A DNA stretch of 56,840 bases, from positions 1 to 56,840 of the forward strand of contig DXJV01000030.1 of NCBI GenBank assembly GCA_019056785.1, in the 5' to 3' direction. Both the position numbers and the translations under genes were made by a program. Source of the DNA: Candidatus Heimdallarchaeota archaeon. Lineage in GTDB: Archaea > Asgardarchaeota > Heimdallarchaeia > JABLTI01. Shown piece after piece: positions 19,843-27,409 of this stretch (within the stretch, counting starts at the first letter, position 1; every line of letters begins with the position of its first letter). Below the pieces are notes generated by a model. That model worked only from the letters and a program-made list of their open reading frames with translations. It was not told where the DNA came from and made no database searches.

Positions 19843-21471
19843 TTAAGCCATTTTTTCATCCAAATGATCAGAGTCAATTAACGCCTGGCCTCTCTTAGCA
19901 AGATTACCCCACCCACCCCCACCAGGAGTTTCAATTACAATACTTTCTCCTGCTGCCAGAGTGATAGTTGTCTTCCCATCGATTGTAACTTCTTTTCCAG
20001 CGAGAGTGACCTTGTAATAACGACCCTTTAAACCAGGAAGGCCCCCTTCTAAACCCCACGGAGCAGTTTTCTGGCGCTCACCCAACACACTCACAATCAC
20101 AGGAACTTTTGCTTTAAATTTACGAACAATTCCCAAACCACCACGAAACTGCCCCTTTCCTCCACTATTTTCTCGGAGAGAATATTCTTCAACAATTAGG
20201 GGATATCGTACTTCTATTTCCTCAATTGGGGTATTCATTGTATTTGTCATATGAGTATGAATGCCATCCACTCCATCTTTTATCGGTCGACCTCCGGAGC
20301 CACCGCCAATAGTTTCATAAAAAGTAAAAGGTGAATTAGTTGATGTTAACCCACCAATAATTAGATTGTTCATTGTTCCTTGTGATGCTGCAGGAATTCT
20401 TTCTGGAACAATTTTTGCGAAAGCCCTTAGAAGCACATCGACTATGCGTTGCGAAGTTTCAACATTACCACCCACAACGGCTGCAGGGGGGCATGCATTT
20501 AAAAGCGACCCTTCAGGAGCAGTAACAGTCAGATGCCGATATAAACCGTCGTTTGCAGGGATAGTAGGGTCCGTTATTGCTCGAACTACAAAATATGCCG
20601 CTGAGAGAGTAACAGCAAAAGGACAATTAACAGCCCCAGCAACTTGTGCTGCTGTTCCTGTAAAGTCAAAATGGAAATGATTCTTACGCAAAGAGAGCTT
20701 GATCTTAAGAGGAATTTTTTTCGAGCGAATACCATCTCCATCCAAATAATCAATTGCTGAGCTGTTTTTTTGTGGAAAATTTTTAATTGCAGATAGAAAG
20801 CGCCGCTCTGAATAATCAAGGATTTCATCAATAGCTTGGAAAAATGTTTTAACGCCTTTGTTCTTGACAATTTCTACAAGCCGTTTTTCCCCCGTCCAGT
20901 TTGCAGAGAGTTGAGCCAGAAGGTCACCTTTCCGAATTTGTGGGGTTCTGGAGTTAGTCATAATTAATGCCATAATGTCTTTGTTGATAACGCCTTTTGA
21001 TACAAACTTTATCGGAGGGATTCTCAGTCCTTCCTGGAAAATGTCTGTTGCATTTCCAGCCATTGAACCGGGAGCAATGCCACCAATATCATTATGATGA
21101 GCCCGACTTACAGAAAAACCAACAAGCGTCTCCTGATAAAAAACAGGAGTTATAATGGTGATGTCTGGAAGATGAGTCCCACCAAGATAAGGATCGTTGA
21201 CAATAAAAGAGTCGCCGGCGAATATTTCCCCTTCAAAATGCTCCATCACTCTTTTCACTACTAGAGGCATTGCTCCAAGATGTACTGGGATATGTTCAGC
21301 TTGGGCGATCATGCGACCCGTTCCATCAAAGAGTGAACAGCTGTGGTCCATACGCTCTTTAATGTTAGCACTATATGCTGCATTACGAAGTATAATGCCC
21401 ATTTCTTCGGCAATGTATTCTAACCCACCACGAATGACTTCGCGCGTAATCAAATCAATTTTCGCAACCAT
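19843..21471 (-). CDS. hyuB: Hydantoinase B/oxoprolinase subunit
   Basis: 542 residues, the usual size of the HyuB family (Pfam hydantoinase_B). It works with HyuA in ATP-dependent opening of hydantoin or 5-oxoproline rings; the exact substrate cannot be told from sequence. Conserved family stretches are visible: RMDHSCSLFDGTGRM, IVNDPYLGGTHLPDI, HHNDIGG, and the C-terminal ETPGGGGWG. The ATG at 21471 overlaps the HyuA stop as TAATG, showing translational coupling; a GTG nine bases upstream is less likely. Confidence 0.95.
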   Translation of the reverse strand: MVAKIDLITREVIRGGLEYIAEEMGIILRNAAYSANIKERMDHSCSLFDGTGRMIAQAEHIPVHLGAMPLVVKRVMEHFEGEIFAGDSFIVNDPYLGGTHLPDITIITPVFYQETLVGFSVSRAHHNDIGGIAPGSMAGNATDIFQEGLRIPPIKFVSKGVINKDIMALIMTNSRTPQIRKGDLLAQLSANWTGEKRLVEIVKNKGVKTFFQAIDEILDYSERRFLSAIKNFPQKNSSAIDYLDGDGIRSKKIPLKIKLSLRKNHFHFDFTGTAAQVAGAVNCPFAVTLSAAYFVVRAITDPTIPANDGLYRHLTVTAPEGSLLNACPPAAVVGGNVETSQRIVDVLLRAFAKIVPERIPAASQGTMNNLIIGGLTSTNSPFTFYETIGGGSGGRPIKDGVDGIHTHMTNTMNTPIEEIEVRYPLIVEEYSLRENSGGKGQFRGGLGIVRKFKAKVPVIVSVLGERQKTAPWGLEGGLPGLKGRYYKVTLAGKEVTIDGKTTITLAAGESIVIETPGGGGWGNLAKRGQALIDSDHLDEKMA

Positions 21472-23591
21472 TATTTCCACTCTCTTGTTAACTTAAGAAT
21501 TCCTTGTTTTTCAACCTCAACATGCCAAGATGGCTCGATGATCGTTGTCGAATCATATTGTTCTATAACAGCCGGACCGGTAAAACGGTTTCCAGCTAGC
21601 AACTTAGTCCTCAAATAAACCGGTGTTTCAACGAATCCCCCGTCTGCTTCAAAATACACTCGCCGTGTTTCAAGAAGCGCTTCTGATGGAGGTGTTTTTG
21701 TCCCAACAGCGATTTTCTTTAATGTTGGCTTTTGGATTATTCCGAGGCTATTAGAACGGATGTTGACAATTTCTACCGGCTCATTCTCAAGGATATAATG
21801 ATAAAGGCTTTTATGTTTTGTATTAAAGAGAGCAGTTATTCTTTCAATCGCCTTCGGATCAGCCAATGAGAGTGATGTTATCGGTATTTGCAACTCAAAA
21901 CCTTGCCCTTGATAGCGGGCTTCGATAAATCGTTGATGAATAATTGTTTCCTCGGTAAAGCCTTCAGCTTTAAGGAGTGCTGCCCCTTTTTCTTCAAGTG
22001 AAAGGAAAGCTTCTTCTAACAAGGCTCTATCTACATCCGTGTTTTTTAAGCGGATGGACTTTACAAACGAATGTTTGGCATCAGTATACAAGAGTCCCAT
22101 CGCTGAAAACAGTCCTGGAGTAGAGGGAATAAAAATAGTCTTAATCTGCAGAGCTGAAGCTAAGGCACAAGCATGAAGTGGCCCTGCCCCACCAAAGGCA
22201 AGCAATGAGAAATCACGTGGGTCAAGTCCACGTTCAACAGTAACAATGCGTAAAATTTTGCTCATATTATTATTAGCTATTTTGATGATGCCAAAAGCAC
22301 TCTCTGTGACTCCTAAACCTAAAGGTTTGCATATTTTTTCGACGAGGGATTTTTCAGCCAAACCCGGATAGATCTTAAATGTTTGATTCAACAATCCTTT
22401 GGGATTTAAACGTCCCAATAAGAGATTAGCATCCGTTATCGTTGGTTCCTCTCCCCCTTGCCCATAACAAACCGGTCCTGGTTCAGAACCCGCACTGATT
22501 GGCCCCACTTGTAAAGCACCACCAGCATCTATCCAAGCAATGGAACCACCACCAGAGGAAATCTCAGCGAGATCTATAAATGGAAAGCGAACTGGGTAAC
22601 CACTTCCTTTTGTTATCCTTCCAGCGTGAACCTCACCACCCACTTCATACTCGCTCGTTAATGAAATGATTTTATTGACAATCGTGCCTGCTTTGGCTGT
22701 AGTCCCTCCCATGTCGAATGATAAGACGGCGTCTAGGTCCAAACTTTTCGCAAAATAACTTGCAGCTACAACACCAGCAGAAGGCCCACTTTCGATGATG
22801 CTCACAGGGATTCGTTGAACAACATCAGAACGCCCTACACCACCATTGCTTTGCATGATATAAAGAGGAACTTGAATCCCTAGTTGTGCAATGGCTTCCG
22901 ATAAAATTCGCAGGTACTTTGAGACAAAGGGCATTAACAGAGCATTAATAACTGTTGTACTTGTTCGTTCAAATTCACGATGTTCAGGTGAAACCTCAAA
23001 ACTAGCAGAAATAAAAAGTTGAGGGTTCTGCTCCTCTAAAAACTCTTTTATCTTTTTTTCGTGTACATTTGATTTGTAAGAATGTAAAAGCGTAATTGCA
23101 ACACTTTCGATCTTTTCATCACGAATTTTTTTTTCAATGACATGCAAATCAGACAACTTAAGAGGAGTAAGAATTTCTCCTGTTGAAGCAAGACGTTCGG
23201 ACACTTCAAAGCGGTAGCGTCTCGGGATGATTGGCTTCGGACGGTCAAAAAAAAGGTTATACAGCTCTGAGCGTCTTTGCCGACCAATTTCAAGAACATC
23301 ACGAAAACCCTTAGTAGTAATGAGAGCCGTTTTCGGAAGAGTTAAATGCATCTGCCCAAGGAAGGCATTAGTTGCTATGGTGGTGGCGTGATAGAGACGC
23401 TCAATGGTTTTGCGCCGGCTCGCTGGGAGTTCTCTTTCAAGGTATTGCAAGAAAGCCTTTTCCGGTGCTCTTGTTGTGGTTGCAACTTTGCTGATGTTAA
23501 TGATTTCACCAGTAGAAATATCTTGTATGAGAATGTCGGTAAATGTTCCACCAATATCGATTGCAACTGCCAAACGGTTCACAGTAATCAT
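21471..23591 (-). CDS. hyuA: Hydantoinase A/oxoprolinase subunit
   Basis: About 706 residues with the actin/hexokinase-like ATPase signature AIDIGGTFTDI at the N-terminus, the central DMGGTTAKAG motif, and the family landmarks FGGAGPLHA and SNGGVG. It supplies the ATP-dependent half of a hydantoinase/5-oxoprolinase complex. The ATG at 23591 is chosen over a GTG at 23597. The gene is first in a two-gene operon with hyuB. A TATA-like CAATATTTAAAGC occurs on the minus strand about 60-70 nt upstream, in the region divergent to the methyltransferase gene. Confidence 0.95.
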   Translation of the reverse strand: MITVNRLAVAIDIGGTFTDILIQDISTGEIINISKVATTTRAPEKAFLQYLERELPASRRKTIERLYHATTIATNAFLGQMHLTLPKTALITTKGFRDVLEIGRQRRSELYNLFFDRPKPIIPRRYRFEVSERLASTGEILTPLKLSDLHVIEKKIRDEKIESVAITLLHSYKSNVHEKKIKEFLEEQNPQLFISASFEVSPEHREFERTSTTVINALLMPFVSKYLRILSEAIAQLGIQVPLYIMQSNGGVGRSDVVQRIPVSIIESGPSAGVVAASYFAKSLDLDAVLSFDMGGTTAKAGTIVNKIISLTSEYEVGGEVHAGRITKGSGYPVRFPFIDLAEISSGGGSIAWIDAGGALQVGPISAGSEPGPVCYGQGGEEPTITDANLLLGRLNPKGLLNQTFKIYPGLAEKSLVEKICKPLGLGVTESAFGIIKIANNNMSKILRIVTVERGLDPRDFSLLAFGGAGPLHACALASALQIKTIFIPSTPGLFSAMGLLYTDAKHSFVKSIRLKNTDVDRALLEEAFLSLEEKGAALLKAEGFTEETIIHQRFIEARYQGQGFELQIPITSLSLADPKAIERITALFNTKHKSLYHYILENEPVEIVNIRSNSLGIIQKPTLKKIAVGTKTPPSEALLETRRVYFEADGGFVETPVYLRTKLLAGNRFTGPAVIEQYDSTTIIEPSWHVEVEKQGILKLTREWK

Positions 23592-23768
23592 CTTCACACT
23601 GCTGCTAAGTGAGGGAATAGATCAAAATCTTTCAACCACACTTATTCGAGCTTTAAATATTGTTTGTTTTTACTTAAAGTCTTTATAGCACAACAATTTT
23701 TTTTAAAAGTTTAGCTTAGTATAATCTTGGAAACCCTTATTTGTCTTTCCCAATTGTTGGTGAAATAA

Positions 23769-24656
23769 ATGAAAAAAGAAATATTAGAACTTATTAAAGC
23801 AAGAAAAGTTTTTTTCGATGGAGCGATGGGAACAGAATTATTGGACAGAGGACTTATTCTAGGTGATTCAGCAGAGCGCTTTTCAACCTATTTTGCTGAT
23901 ATAATCAAAGATATTCACAAAGCTTACTTCGATGTTGGAGTAGATGTAATTCATACCAATACTTATGGCGCAACAAAAATTAGCCTAGGAAAAAAGATGG
24001 AAGGAAAAATCGCTCTCGTCAATCTTCGACAAGTAGAACTCGCCCGAGAAGTGTGCCCTAAAAATGGCTACGTGGCTGGAAATATCGGACCAAATGCAGC
24101 TTTGCTTGAGAGAGATGGTGGCGAATATACATTGCAAATGTTTCAAGAAGCGTTCGAGGAACAAATAGATGCTCTCATTAAAGGAGGTGTCGACCTTTTT
24201 AGTATTGAAACAATGTACTATCTCGATGAAGCCAAGCTTGCTGTAAAATTGATCAAAGAAAAATGCAACTTATCTGTAGCAGTATCAATGACTTTTGACA
24301 AAGGAGTGGAAGGTTATCGAACACCGGTGGACAATAAAACTGTGCAAGAATGTATCCCTGAACTCGAGAAGGCAGGAGCAGATATTGTTGGTTGTGGTTG
24401 TACACTTGGAAGCTACGAAATGATTAATCTAGCCAAGGAAATCAAAAAAATTGCTACTAAGCCAGTATTGGTACAACCAACCGCTGGAGCACCGTTAAAC
24501 ATAGGTGGAAAGAACCTCTATCCTATTACCCCTGAACGCTTTGCCCGGGATATGCTGGAAATGCACAACCTCGGTGTTGAGGCTTTAGGGGGTTGTTGCG
24601 GAACCACTCCGAAACACATTGAAAAAATGATAACCACTATTAAAGCGAAAAAGTAA
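23769..24656 (+). CDS. Homocysteine S-methyltransferase family protein
   Basis: 295 residues matching the zinc-dependent homocysteine-binding barrel of betaine/5-methylTHF methyltransferases. Landmarks are FFDGAMGTELLDRG (N-terminus), THTNTYGA-like 'HTNTYGATK', GNIGPNA, VGCGCTLG (first zinc Cys region) and the C-terminal LGGCCGTTPKHI carrying the two zinc-ligand cysteines. It has no cobalamin or pterin module. It transfers a methyl group to homocysteine; the donor (S-methylmethionine, betaine or a corrinoid protein) is unknown. GGTGA precedes the ATG by six bases. It is divergent from hyuA, and a hairpin with a T-run follows it. Confidence 0.92.
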   Translation: MKKEILELIKARKVFFDGAMGTELLDRGLILGDSAERFSTYFADIIKDIHKAYFDVGVDVIHTNTYGATKISLGKKMEGKIALVNLRQVELAREVCPKNGYVAGNIGPNAALLERDGGEYTLQMFQEAFEEQIDALIKGGVDLFSIETMYYLDEAKLAVKLIKEKCNLSVAVSMTFDKGVEGYRTPVDNKTVQECIPELEKAGADIVGCGCTLGSYEMINLAKEIKKIATKPVLVQPTAGAPLNIGGKNLYPITPERFARDMLEMHNLGVEALGGCCGTTPKHIEKMITTIKAKK

Positions 24657-24669
24657 AGTATGAATTTTT

Positions 24670-24698
24670 ATGGGACTTTTTTTCATCCCATCTTTTTT
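24670..24698 (+). terminator. Hairpin/T-run terminator after the methyltransferase gene
   Basis: A perfect stem ATGGGA (24670-24675) / TCCCAT (24686-24691) is followed at once by a run of T residues (24693-24698), 14 bp after the stop codon. Archaeal termination needs mainly the T-run, and the hairpin may help. Confidence 0.6.
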
Positions 24699-24833
24699 CT
24701 GATTTTTTTTTCAGAGTGGAAAATTTCAACAACTCTTTATTCTGAATGAAATGATGCATTCTTCTTGATATTATAAGGCATAATAGTTAATAATTCTGTG
24801 AACTTAAAGTACTTAAAACTACGAGGTAATAGT

Positions 24834-25604
24834 ATGACATACGATAAATCATTAATAGATGAGCTTGGTAAACATCATTATGCGAGATGTATCTGTAAAG
24901 AAGATTTTGATGTTTCAACCGTTTTTATCGGTTTTCCAGGTATGGGGCTAGCTGGAGCCATTGCTGTCCAGCATATGGTTGAAAAATTGGAATTAGAAAC
25001 AATTGGTTTTGTTGAAGGGATAGTTATTCCTCCAATTGCAGTGTTCTTAGATGGCTTTTTACGGCATCCCTATCGCATCATGGGAAAAAAGGGCCTTGAT
25101 GTTGCCTTTTTCATAGGCGAAAGTGCTGTGAATGCAGATGGCGCCTATCATATCGCCGAAGCAATTATGAATTGGGCAGAAAAACACGGAGCAAAAGAGA
25201 TCATTATTCTTGATGGGTTTGCTTATCTGAACAAAGATGATGAAGGAGAAGTCTATCTTGTTGCGGAACCTGAAATTAAAGAGAAGGTTCAGAAATTGGG
25301 TATTCCCCCTCTAAAAAGTGGCTATATAAAAGGCTTCCCTGGCGTCATGCTAAATAAATCTATGACAAGTGCCATTGATGGGTTCGCTTTTCTTGTTGGA
25401 ACACGCCCGGATCTTCCCGATCCTGGAGGGGCCGCAGCTTTAATACAAAAAGTAAATTCCTATAAAAAACTGAATGTCAATGTTGATACCCTAATTGAGC
25501 AATCGGAATCTATCAAGAAAAAACTCCAAGAACTCGCCGCTCAGACACAAGAGCTTTCTGCACCAACTCGGGACCTCTCGCGAAAAAGAACATTCTACAC
25601 CTAA
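24834..25604 (+). CDS. PAC2-family protein (proteasome-assembly chaperone-like)
   Basis: 256 residues from the ATG at 24834, chosen for the GAGGT seven bases upstream over a GTG at 24798. It has the PAC2-fold landmarks 'VFIGFPGMGLAGAIAVQHMVE', 'AVFIDG'-like 'AVFLDGFLRHPYRI' and 'IIILDGFAYL'. Archaeal PAC2 proteins (PbaA/PbaB relatives) are homologous to eukaryotic proteasome assembly chaperones. The C-terminal tail of about 40 residues is a predicted coiled coil ending in a basic stretch (LSRKRTFYT), somewhat reminiscent of HbYX-type tails that dock on the proteasome alpha ring, since it ends F-Y-T. That docking role is inference. Confidence 0.88.
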   Translation: MTYDKSLIDELGKHHYARCICKEDFDVSTVFIGFPGMGLAGAIAVQHMVEKLELETIGFVEGIVIPPIAVFLDGFLRHPYRIMGKKGLDVAFFIGESAVNADGAYHIAEAIMNWAEKHGAKEIIILDGFAYLNKDDEGEVYLVAEPEIKEKVQKLGIPPLKSGYIKGFPGVMLNKSMTSAIDGFAFLVGTRPDLPDPGGAAALIQKVNSYKKLNVNVDTLIEQSESIKKKLQELAAQTQELSAPTRDLSRKRTFYT

Positions 25605-25705
25605 CCTTTTTCTCCCCTTTTTTTATTTTGCTGTAGGGCTTTTCTGCATATCAAGCATAAGATAATTTAAGTATAAAAAGGAGAATACATGTTGGAAGTG
25701 AAATA

Positions 25706-26302
25706 ATGTCAGTGGAGATTCTTTCCTTTTGTATGGAAGCGTTGCGCCTAAAACGAATGCTTCGGAATGGGTGGGTTTTTTCCGGTGTTGCAGCTGCTGA
25801 AGTTGAAAGCGTAGCGGATCACAGTTATATGGTTTCTTTACTTGCAATGTTAATAGCCCTTCATGAACAAGAGAAAGAAAAGAAAATTGACCTTGAGAAA
25901 GTTCTCATAATGGCTTTAATTCACGACCTTTCTGAGAGCGTTTCTCAAGACATTGACCGCCGTATAGCAAAGTTTGCTCCAGAGGAATTTACTGCGTTTA
26001 AGAAAAAATTAGATAAGCAAGCATTAGCTTTTCTGCTCGAAAAATTATCACCAGGAATGCAAACAAAACTTTCAGCAATTTTTGAAGACTATCAACAACA
26101 GCAAAGTCCAGAAGCACGCATTGTTTCCGAAGCAGACCGCTTAGAAACAATTTTCCAATTAAAAGAATATATAATGCTTGGAAAGCAAAGGGAGAATTTT
26201 AGTGAATTTTACGCTAATTTTAAAGAAGAAAAAGAAAAATTTCAAAATCCACTCGTTAAAGAACTTGCGCGGTTATTATTACAAGAGGAGACAGAAAAGT
26301 AA
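25706..26302 (+). CDS. HD-domain phosphohydrolase (YfbR/HDDC2-like)
   Basis: 198 residues with the HD metal-binding signature: AEVESVADHS (H39), ALIHDLSES (H73-D74) and SEADRLETIFQL (Asp near 145). This arrangement is typical of 5'-deoxynucleotidase YfbR and HDDC2, which dephosphorylate deoxynucleoside monophosphates. GGAAGTGA precedes the ATG. Its stop overlaps the start of the E1-like gene (TAATG), so the two are translationally coupled. Substrate is inferred from family only. Confidence 0.9.
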   Translation: MSVEILSFCMEALRLKRMLRNGWVFSGVAAAEVESVADHSYMVSLLAMLIALHEQEKEKKIDLEKVLIMALIHDLSESVSQDIDRRIAKFAPEEFTAFKKKLDKQALAFLLEKLSPGMQTKLSAIFEDYQQQQSPEARIVSEADRLETIFQLKEYIMLGKQRENFSEFYANFKEEKEKFQNPLVKELARLLLQEETEK

Positions 26303-27054
26303 TGGTAGATGATTCATACAATAATAGTCGCTATGCGCGCCTAATACCTTTATCTAATGTTGGGAAAGAAGGACTGAAAAGAATCCGAAAAGCACGAGTA
26401 GTTGTTGTTGGTTGCGGAGGGTTGGGTTCTGTGACTGCTGTCCAGCTTACATCTCTTGGCGTTGGCTTTCTCCGAATTGTCGATGGTGATGTTGTTGAGA
26501 TATCCAATCTACAACGACAAACTCTCTATCGCGAGGAAGATATTGGAAAACCCAAAGCAGATGTTGCTGAAGCATTCTTGAAAAAATTGAACCCAGACAT
26601 TCAAATTGAGAAGGTTGGGGAGTATCTTTCTGAAGAAAATATCGAGAAGATCACTTCTGAAGTGGATTTCATTATAGATGCGGTTGATAATTTCAAGACG
26701 CGCTATTTACTTAATCGTATTGCCATAGAAAAAGACATTCCCTTTATCTTTGGCTCGGTGAGTGCCTATAGTGGAAATGTAATGACAATACAACGAGGGA
26801 GCGTTTGTTTAGAATGTCTTTTTGGTCAGGATTTTGATGAAATCCTTACAGATACCACTTGCACAGGTGTTCATCCTGCGATTATCAACATTATTGGGAG
26901 TATTCAGATCTCTGAAGCAACGAAAATAATGTTGGGAGAAACCCCATCTCTTCTTAATAAATTGCAATTTTGCGACATCCGAACAATGGATTTCGAAGCA
27001 TTGTCTTTAAAACCGAATCACAGTTGCTTCTGTAGAAAATATGTGAAGAAATGA
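26302..27054 (+). CDS. E1-like adenylyltransferase (ThiF/MoeB/HesA family)
   Basis: 250 residues. The nucleotide-binding motif VVGCGGLGS (35-43), acidic D61, the NLQRQ segment (69-73) and K85 match ThiF/MoeB-type E1 enzymes, which adenylate the C-terminal Gly of ubiquitin-like proteins. A candidate catalytic cysteine is C187 in DTTCTGVHP. Zinc ligands are suggested by CLEC (169-172) and CFC (242-244); the second pair is one residue tighter than the usual CxxC. There is no rhodanese domain. Possible partners are sulfur-carrier proteins (MoaD/ThiS/Urm1 type) or the ubiquitin-like protein at 48249-48482. It is coupled to the HD gene through overlapping stop and start codons. Confidence 0.92.
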   Translation: MVDDSYNNSRYARLIPLSNVGKEGLKRIRKARVVVVGCGGLGSVTAVQLTSLGVGFLRIVDGDVVEISNLQRQTLYREEDIGKPKADVAEAFLKKLNPDIQIEKVGEYLSEENIEKITSEVDFIIDAVDNFKTRYLLNRIAIEKDIPFIFGSVSAYSGNVMTIQRGSVCLECLFGQDFDEILTDTTCTGVHPAIINIIGSIQISEATKIMLGETPSLLNKLQFCDIRTMDFEALSLKPNHSCFCRKYVKK

Positions 27055-27097
27055 AAGGGGGAGAGGGAACTATTTCCCTCAAAAATCAAGGCTAAGA

Positions 27098-27316
27098 TTA
27101 AAAAAGCACACTCATTCTCGTGAGGAAGAGGAAAATAGCTGCGCCAAGAAAAATCGAGGTAGCAATTGCGCGGGCAATGGACCCCCGAAACGTTCTGTCA
27201 GGATCAGCTTCTTGATAAAGTATTAACCAAACCAATGCTAAAAGGCCAAGAATAAGAAAGATAATCCCAAATGCGAGTAATCCTTTAGGACCGAGGAACG
27301 CCTTGAAATTTTCCAT
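27098..27316 (-). CDS. Small membrane protein, two helices
   Basis: 72 residues with two hydrophobic helices (about 12-33 and 48-68) joined by a short polar loop (EADPDRTFRG). GGTG precedes the ATG at 27316. It is convergent with the E1-like gene. No family recognised. Confidence 0.6.
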   Translation of the reverse strand: MENFKAFLGPKGLLAFGIIFLILGLLALVWLILYQEADPDRTFRGSIARAIATSIFLGAAIFLFLTRMSVLF

Positions 27317-27409
27317 GAGTTTTACACCTACAGTTGGAAATTATTAGATAATATTAAAATCTTTCTAGAATGTTAAGAAAAAAAAGAAAGAGTTACTTGG
27401 GTATGTTTT

